Shown here in pieces: positions 14,833 to 18,340 of a stretch of 18,340 bases of DNA. Within the stretch, counting starts at the first letter, position 1; every line of letters begins with the position of its first letter. A program made the position numbers and the translations under genes. Source of the DNA: CAYNSB01 sp964399625 (lineage in GTDB: Bacteria; Planctomycetota; Phycisphaerae; Phycisphaerales; UBA1924); NCBI GenBank assembly GCA_964399625.1, contig CAYNSB010000060.1, forward strand, positions 1 through 18,340, given 5' to 3'. Under the pieces are notes generated by a model that ran no database searches, was not told the origin of the DNA, and was given only the letters and a program-made list of their open reading frames with translations.

Positions 14833-14838
14833 AGGGTA
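14833..14838 (-). promoter_or_regulatory. Probable -10 element (TACCCT), leaderless spacing, second ATP-grasp gene
   Basis: Reading on the minus strand, TACCCT ends 6 bases before the ATG at 14826. It suggests that the second ligase and the GNAT have a promoter of their own, consistent with the 353-base gap behind them. Confidence 0.4.
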
Positions 14839-14990
14839 TGAGGGGTGTGACCGGATTGAGTCGATCCGCGGGATTCGCTCACAGAGCATCGCTCATCCCG
14901 GGCGTGTTGGCCGTCGTCGCGGGCGGGAAAACCATGAAGGATGCGATCGGGCGAAGCAGAGATCGAACGCGGTGGTGAAGAAGAGGGCCG

Positions 14991-15019
14991 CACGCCCCGC
15001 CCAGAGCGGACGGGGCGTG
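14991..15019. repeat. REP-like hairpin, 9-bp GC stem
   Basis: CACGCCCCG at 14991-14999 pairs perfectly with CGGGGCGTG at 15011-15019 across an 11-base loop. Read on the minus strand it is preceded by GGGTGC, and no T-run follows. It looks more like a dispersed REP-type palindrome than a rho-independent terminator; only one copy is in the window. Confidence 0.6.
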
Positions 15020-15139
15020 GCACCCTGCTCCAGAAATGCAATCGGAGCGGATGGGCGTAGAAGAGAGCGAACGCGGAGGGCGGGGAGAGCGCGGAGGATG
15101 AAGTGGCGTTGGAGCCCGAAGCGGCCAACCCGTCCCCAG

Positions 15140-15159
15140 CCCTGCCCTCGAGGGCAGGG
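15140..15159. repeat. Perfect 20-base palindrome
   Basis: CCCTGCCCTCGAGGGCAGGG is its own reverse complement. It lies 20 bases downstream of the first ligase's stop codon (15180) on the minus strand. It could form a cruciform or an RNA hairpin, act as a protein-binding site, or help end transcription, but it lacks a T-run. Confidence 0.65.
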
Positions 15160-15179
15160 GGTAGGCGGACCCGGGAGCG

Positions 15180-16220
15180 TCAGCGGATGAGGCCGGGCGC
15201 GAGGCGACGGCTTGGGGAGGGGACGCGTTCGAGGGCGGAGTTCACGATCTGGGTGAGGAGGGACTGATAGTCGGTGCCGGCCATGCGGGCGAGGATGGGC
15301 AGGTCGCTCTTGACGGGGTGGAGGCCCGGGAGGGGGTTGATCTCGAGGAAGTTCAGGCGGCCGGTCGAGTCGGCGCGGAGGTCGACGCGTGCGGCGTCGC
15401 GGCAGCCCAGCGTGCGGTAGACGGTGAGGGCGGCGTTGAAGGCTTCGTCGCGGAGGGAGCCCTGAGCGAGGGAGAAGGTCATGCGGTCTTGCCAGTGCTC
15501 CTTGTTGTCGAAGGAGTAGAGGCCGGGCTCGGCGCGCTCGTTGAGGTGGATCTCGAGGGCGGCGATGGCGCGGGCCTTGGGGCCGGTGCCGACGATGCCC
15601 ACGGTGAGCTCGCGCCCGGGGAGGTAGGTCTCGACGAGCACCGGCTGGTGGAAGCGCTGGAGGAGGTCGGCGCAGGTGCGTTCGAGCTGCTCGCGGGACT
15701 TGATCCATGAGGAAGCGGTGACGCCCTTGCTGGAGCCCTCGGCGATGGGCTTGGCGAAGAGGGGGAGAGGGAGATCGATCGCGCGGGCGTCGGCTTCGGT
15801 GTGGACGATGGCGAAATCGGGCGTGGGGACGCCGGCATCGCGGGCGATGCGCTTGGTCATCGCCTTGTCAAGGGTGAGGGCGCAGATGAGGGGCGGGGAG
15901 AAGGTGTAGGGGATGGCGTAGAGGTCGAGGATCGTGGGGATCTGTGCCTCGCGCGCGAGGCCGGTGGAGGAGAGGCCCTCGGCGATGTTGAAGACGAGGT
16001 CCCATCGCGGCTGCCCAGCGCTGCCGCTGGCGGCGCCGCGTGCGAGAGCGGCGAGAAGGGAGCCCACGTGCCCGATGCGGACGGTGGTGTGGCCCATGGC
16101 GCGGAGGGCGCCCTCGATGGCTTCGATGACGGCGGGGGAGTCAAACTCCGCGACATCGTCGGGGGAGAAGCCCGCGGCGAGATAGTCATCCGCGAGGTCG
16201 TAGGTGAGGGCGATGTGCAT
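15180..16220 (-). CDS. ATP-grasp ligase, D-Ala-D-Ala-ligase-like (first of the pair)
   Basis: 346 residues. The C-terminal two-thirds is a good D-Ala-D-Ala ligase C-type ATP-grasp: LFAKPIAEGSSKGVTASS (nucleotide lysine and the glycine/serine loop), VLVETYLPGRELTVGIVG, and ARVDLRADSTGRLNFLEIN followed by PLPGLHP, with the metal-binding acidic residues and asparagine. The N-terminal half differs from Ddl: where Ddl has an HGxxGEDG-type block it has DLVFNIAEGLSSTGLAREAQIP, then IPYTFSPPLICALTLDKAMTKR. The enzyme therefore probably ligates a different carboxylate and amine pair. ATG 16220 is preceded by GCCTCC and the octamer repeat, with no Shine-Dalgarno sequence. It follows kamA after 87 bases, and no terminator separates them. 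Confidence 0.9.
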   Translation of the reverse strand: MHIALTYDLADDYLAAGFSPDDVAEFDSPAVIEAIEGALRAMGHTTVRIGHVGSLLAALARGAASGSAGQPRWDLVFNIAEGLSSTGLAREAQIPTILDLYAIPYTFSPPLICALTLDKAMTKRIARDAGVPTPDFAIVHTEADARAIDLPLPLFAKPIAEGSSKGVTASSWIKSREQLERTCADLLQRFHQPVLVETYLPGRELTVGIVGTGPKARAIAALEIHLNERAEPGLYSFDNKEHWQDRMTFSLAQGSLRDEAFNAALTVYRTLGCRDAARVDLRADSTGRLNFLEINPLPGLHPVKSDLPILARMAGTDYQSLLTQIVNSALERVPSPSRRLAPGLIR

Positions 16221-16229
16221 GGAGGCACG

Positions 16230-16293
16230 AAGAGACGAAGAGACGGAGAGACGAAGAGACGGAGAGAAGGAGAGACGGAGAGACGAAGAGAGC
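16230..16293 (-). repeat. Octanucleotide tandem repeat (RAGAGACG on plus; CGTCTCTY on minus), 7-8 units
   Basis: Seven 8-base units run from 16230 to 16285: six exact RAGAGACG and one GAGAGAAG variant; a degenerate eighth ends at 16293. It fills most of the kamA-ligase gap and ends 9 bases before the ligase ATG (minus strand). It is the same octamer as at 1224-1255. Unit number could vary by replication slippage and so change spacing before the start codon. Confidence 0.85.
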
Positions 16294-16307
16294 GCGGGAA
16301 GTCCGAA

Positions 16308-17600
16308 TCAGCGCGTGGGGAGCGGATCGGGGTAGCGGTAGGTCTTGCCCTCGAAGTTGCGGAGGATGACGTGGTTGCCGTCGCGGCCCTCGAAGTACTC
16401 GGGGAGGAGGGGGATCTTGCCGCCGCCGCCGGGCGCATCGATGACGAACTGCGGGACGGCGTAGCCGGTGGTGTGCCCGCGGAGGCCCTCGATGATCTTG
16501 AGGCCGGTCTCGACGGGCGTGCGGAAGTGGCCCGACCCGGAGATGGGATCGCACTGGTAGATGTAGTAGGGGCGGACTCGCGCGCGGAGGAGGGCGTGCA
16601 TGAGCGACTTCATGGTGTCCACGTTGTCGTTGACGTGTCGCGTGAGCACGGTCTGTGAGCCCAGAGGGAGGCCAGCGTCGGCGAGGCGGGCGCAAGCCTG
16701 GTGCACCTCGGGGGTCATCTCGACGGGGTGCATGAAGTGGATGCTCATCCAGAGCGGATGGTGCTTGCGGAGCATGGCGCAGAACGCGGGCGTGACGCGC
16801 TGCGGGAGGACGGCGGGGACCTTGGTTCCGATGCGGAGGAACTCGATGTGCGGGATCTCGCGCAGGCGGGTGAGGAGCCAGTCGAGGCGATCGTCGGCCA
16901 TGGTGAGCGGATCGCCGCCGGAGAGGAGCACATCGCGGACCTCGGTGTGGGCGCGGAGGTAGTCGAGGGCGCGCTCGTACTGCTTGAAGTTGAAGTGGTA
17001 CTCGCCCGTTTTGCCGACGAGGCGGGCGCGGGTGCAGTAGCGGCAGTAGGTGGCGCAGAAGTTGGTGACGAGGAAGAGGACGCGATCGGGGTAGCGGTGG
17101 ACGAGGCCGTCCACGACCATGTCGTGGTCCTCTGCGAGTGGGTCGGCGGCCTCTTCACTGGAGTGCACGAACTCGCTGGTGAGCGGGATCATGGTCCTGC
17201 GGATGGGGTCGGCGGGGTTGGCCGGATCGATGAGCGAGGCGTAGTAGGGCGTGATGCCCACGGGGAGGGCATCGCCCAGTTCGCGGACGGCGGCGTGCTC
17301 ATCGGCGGTGAGCGTGAGGATCCGCTCGAGGGATTTGAGGTCCTTGAGGCGGTTGCGGAGCTGCCACTTCCAGTCGTTCCACTGGTCGATGGTCGCGTCG
17401 GGGAAGTGGGCGCGAAGGAACGCGCTGGAGCGGGCGGAGACTTCGAGGGGAGCCTCGGTGGGTGCGGGCGCCGCGTCGCGCGGGGCGACGGGCGCGCGGG
17501 TACCTGGTGGGTCGTCGTCGGTTCCCGTGTCCGCTTCGTCCAGGAGCTGGAGCGAGATGGTGCGCGGATTGGGAGAAGACGCGAGCGAATGGTCCTTCAT
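16308..17600 (-). CDS. kamA: KamA family radical SAM protein, probable lysine 2,3-aminomutase
   Basis: 430 residues. Lysine 2,3-aminomutase moves the alpha-amino group of L-lysine to C3, giving L-beta-lysine, with SAM, a [4Fe-4S] cluster and PLP. The cluster motif C-X3-C-X2-C is in TNFCATYCRYCTR (Cys182, 186, 189), then LSGGDPL. Near the C-terminus are QCD (Asp351) and DAPGGGGK (Asp388, Lys395). These match Asp293, Asp330 and PLP-binding Lys337 of the Clostridium enzyme, with identical spacing (37 and 7). The two aspartates hold the lysine side chain, which favours lysine over glutamate as substrate. About 55 N-terminal residues are Pro/Ala/Asp-rich and disordered. EpmB is shorter and pairs with EpmA/EF-P, not seen here. 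ATG 17600 is the first start compatible with the leader; the longer open frame crosses the promoter. Confidence 0.92.
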   Translation of the reverse strand: MKDHSLASSPNPRTISLQLLDEADTGTDDDPPGTRAPVAPRDAAPAPTEAPLEVSARSSAFLRAHFPDATIDQWNDWKWQLRNRLKDLKSLERILTLTADEHAAVRELGDALPVGITPYYASLIDPANPADPIRRTMIPLTSEFVHSSEEAADPLAEDHDMVVDGLVHRYPDRVLFLVTNFCATYCRYCTRARLVGKTGEYHFNFKQYERALDYLRAHTEVRDVLLSGGDPLTMADDRLDWLLTRLREIPHIEFLRIGTKVPAVLPQRVTPAFCAMLRKHHPLWMSIHFMHPVEMTPEVHQACARLADAGLPLGSQTVLTRHVNDNVDTMKSLMHALLRARVRPYYIYQCDPISGSGHFRTPVETGLKIIEGLRGHTTGYAVPQFVIDAPGGGGKIPLLPEYFEGRDGNHVILRNFEGKTYRYPDPLPTR

Positions 17601-17675
17601 GGTCGCGGGGGCCGGTCTTTGGGCCGCTCTCGTGGCGAGACGGAGGGCACCAACGCCCACGCGGGCTGCTGGTTC

Positions 17676-17698
17676 CCGGCGCGGTCTCGTCGCGCCGG
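17676..17698. promoter_or_regulatory. Hairpin in the kamA 5' leader
   Basis: CCGGCGCG at 17676-17683 pairs perfectly with CGCGCCGG at 17691-17698 over a 7-base loop. In the kamA transcript it would sit in the middle of a leader of roughly 115-120 bases. No known riboswitch fold is recognised. Confidence 0.4.
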
Positions 17699-17724
17699 CT
17701 GCATCGGTGCAGGTCCGGGACAAG

Positions 17725-17752
17725 AAAGTACCGGGGCCGGGCGCAGGGTCAA
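17725..17752 (-). promoter_or_regulatory. Sigma-70-type promoter of kamA
   Basis: On the minus strand TTGACC (17752-17747) is followed after a 16-base spacer by TACTTT (17730-17725). Five of six -35 bases match TTGACA and the -10 fits TANNNT. It is the best two-part promoter in the window and points to kamA. The leader would be about 115-120 bases. Confidence 0.6.
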
Positions 17753-17776
17753 GCGACGCACGGTCGGCGGAGCAAC

Positions 17777-17785
17777 TTATCCACA
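17777..17785 (+). promoter_or_regulatory. Perfect consensus DnaA box
   Basis: TTATCCACA matches the high-affinity DnaA box exactly. It lies in the rpoD-kamA gap, 12 bases beyond the rpoD stop and about 25 bases upstream of the kamA -35 element. No second box or AT-rich unwinding element is seen nearby, so an isolated site for regulation or titration is likelier than an origin. Confidence 0.5.
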
Positions 17786-17797
17786 GGCGCGGCGCGA

Positions 17798-18340
17798 TCA
17801 GGCGGGATCGGACGCGTCGGCGGCGGGCTCGGACTGGGGCGCGTCCGCGGCGGGCGCGGCGGGCAGGTCCAATTCCTCCCATGAACCTCCGGCATCGGAC
17901 TCGGGCTCGGGGGCCTGTGCGTGCGACTCGGAGATGGCGGCGGGAACGAGGGCATCGCGGTCCGCGTCGGGGCGCGGGCGCGTGGCGTCGGAGAGCTGCT
18001 CGGCGGAGCGGACTTCCTTGTAGACGCTGCCGTCCACGAAGCCCTGGAGCTTGCGGGCGCGGACGGGGTGCTGGAGTTTGCGGATGGCCTTGGCCTCGAC
18101 CTGGCGGACGCGCTCACGGGTGACCTTGAAGATTCGTCCGACCTCCTCGAGGGTGTAGGTGTACCCATCGCCGATGCCGTAGCGGAGCTTGATGATCTCG
18201 CGCTCGCGGTAGGTGAGGGTGCGGAGGACCTGCTCGATGCGGCTCTTGAGCATGTCGGCGCCGGCGGAGTCTCCCGGGGCGTCGGAGCGTGCGTCCTCGA
18301 TGAAGTCGCCGAAGTAGGAGTCCTCGTTCTCGCCCACGGG
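17798..18340 (-). CDS. rpoD: RNA polymerase primary sigma factor (RpoD/SigA), C-terminal fragment with extra tail
   Basis: Partial; the 5' part is beyond the window end. 180 residues are readable. The start of the fragment PVGENEDSYFGDFIED is sigma region 3.2 (finger loop region) of primary sigma factors. Region 4 follows: LRTLTYREREIIKLRYGI, then YTLEEVGRIFKVTRERVRQ, the helix-turn-helix that reads the -35 element, and EAKAIRKLQHP. In E. coli the protein ends just after the equivalent of LQGFVDG; here about 76 further residues follow, acidic and Pro/Ala-rich, containing GGSWEELDL. The housekeeping assignment rests on the conserved region 3.2/4 sequence. The tail could be lineage-specific and disordered; its role is unknown. 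Confidence 0.93.
   Translation of the reverse strand, partial: PVGENEDSYFGDFIEDARSDAPGDSAGADMLKSRIEQVLRTLTYREREIIKLRYGIGDGYTYTLEEVGRIFKVTRERVRQVEAKAIRKLQHPVRARKLQGFVDGSVYKEVRSAEQLSDATRPRPDADRDALVPAAISESHAQAPEPESDAGGSWEELDLPAAPAADAPQSEPAADASDPA

Larger units (their letters stand above)
14839..15179. other. Non-coding gap between the two ATP-grasp genes
   Basis: This stretch of about 340 bases has no credible gene on either strand; the frames crossing it give only Arg/Pro-rich products. It contains a strong hairpin (14991-15019), two CGCGGAGG direct repeats (15072-15079 and 15090-15097) and a 20-base perfect palindrome (15140-15159) next to the stop of the first ligase gene. Confidence 0.6.

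Noticed and set aside
15140..15159. Rho-independent terminator after the first ligase gene
   Set aside because: The stem is perfect but no run of T follows on either strand.
14893..15708. A gene between the two ligases on the minus strand
   Set aside because: The frame is Arg/Pro-rich, mostly overlaps the first ligase in another frame, and has no domain.
15180..16220. Canonical D-alanine-D-alanine ligase (ddl) for cell-wall synthesis
   Set aside because: The C-terminal half fits, but the N-terminal substrate block differs and the gene lies in the kamA cluster, not with mur genes. The Ddl activity cannot be excluded without testing.
16230..16293. CRISPR array
   Set aside because: Units are 8 bases, directly adjacent, with no spacers.
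17601..17720. Lysine riboswitch ahead of kamA
   Set aside because: The leader is shorter than the usual lysine riboswitch and I can see only one simple hairpin, not its multi-helix junction.
17777..17785. Chromosomal replication origin
   Set aside because: Only one DnaA box, no AT-rich unwinding region, and no dnaA or dnaN gene close by.

Overview
The window reads as chromosomal DNA of a GC-rich planctomycete, most likely class Phycisphaerae. This is inferred from a prepilin-type protein with an FTLIELLVVIAIIAILIGILLP head and an H-X9-DG tail motif, the style of the PDZ and phosphotransferase proteins, and the very high GC. No rRNA, tRNA, CRISPR array or insertion sequence was seen. Both ends are cut: the 3' end of pckA opens the window and the 3' end of the housekeeping sigma factor gene (minus strand) closes it.

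Layout. 1-344: end of ATP-type PEP carboxykinase. 351-938: a lower-GC orphan protein. 939-1795: a mostly non-coding, repeat-bearing block with a possible decayed small gene. 1796-2791: pseudopilin-like secreted protein. 2825-4129 (-): acetyl-CoA hydrolase/4-hydroxybutyrate CoA-transferase family. 4222-9066 (+): tpiA, secG, yicC, an APH-fold phosphotransferase and a secreted PDZ protein. 9086-9799 (-): a PlsC-type acyltransferase. 9937-13302 (+): rarA, 5-formyltetrahydrofolate cyclo-ligase and a LysM/YkuD L,D-transpeptidase. 13325-17600 (-): kamA, two different ATP-grasp ligases and a GNAT acetyltransferase. 17798-18340 (-): rpoD 3' end.

The most interesting part is the minus-strand block 13325-17600. 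A radical-SAM lysine 2,3-aminomutase has the iron-sulfur, PLP and lysine-side-chain residues at the spacing of the clostridial enzyme. It is followed by two diverged D-Ala-D-Ala-ligase-like enzymes and a GNAT whose start overlaps the stop of the second ligase. Together they look like a small pathway that makes beta-lysine, joins it to other amino or hydroxy acids and acetylates the product. Its product is not known to me. The kamA promoter is one of the clearest in the window, and an 8-nt tandem repeat sits directly before the first ligase's start codon.

Other signals: several genes have a TANNNT hexamer 5-8 nt before ATG and no Shine-Dalgarno sequence, suggesting leaderless mRNAs. The plus strand changes from C-rich to G-rich around 2.8-4.2 kb whatever the gene orientation. 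A single perfect DnaA box lies between rpoD and kamA. The sigma factor carries an acidic/Pro-Ala tail of about 76 residues after region 4.
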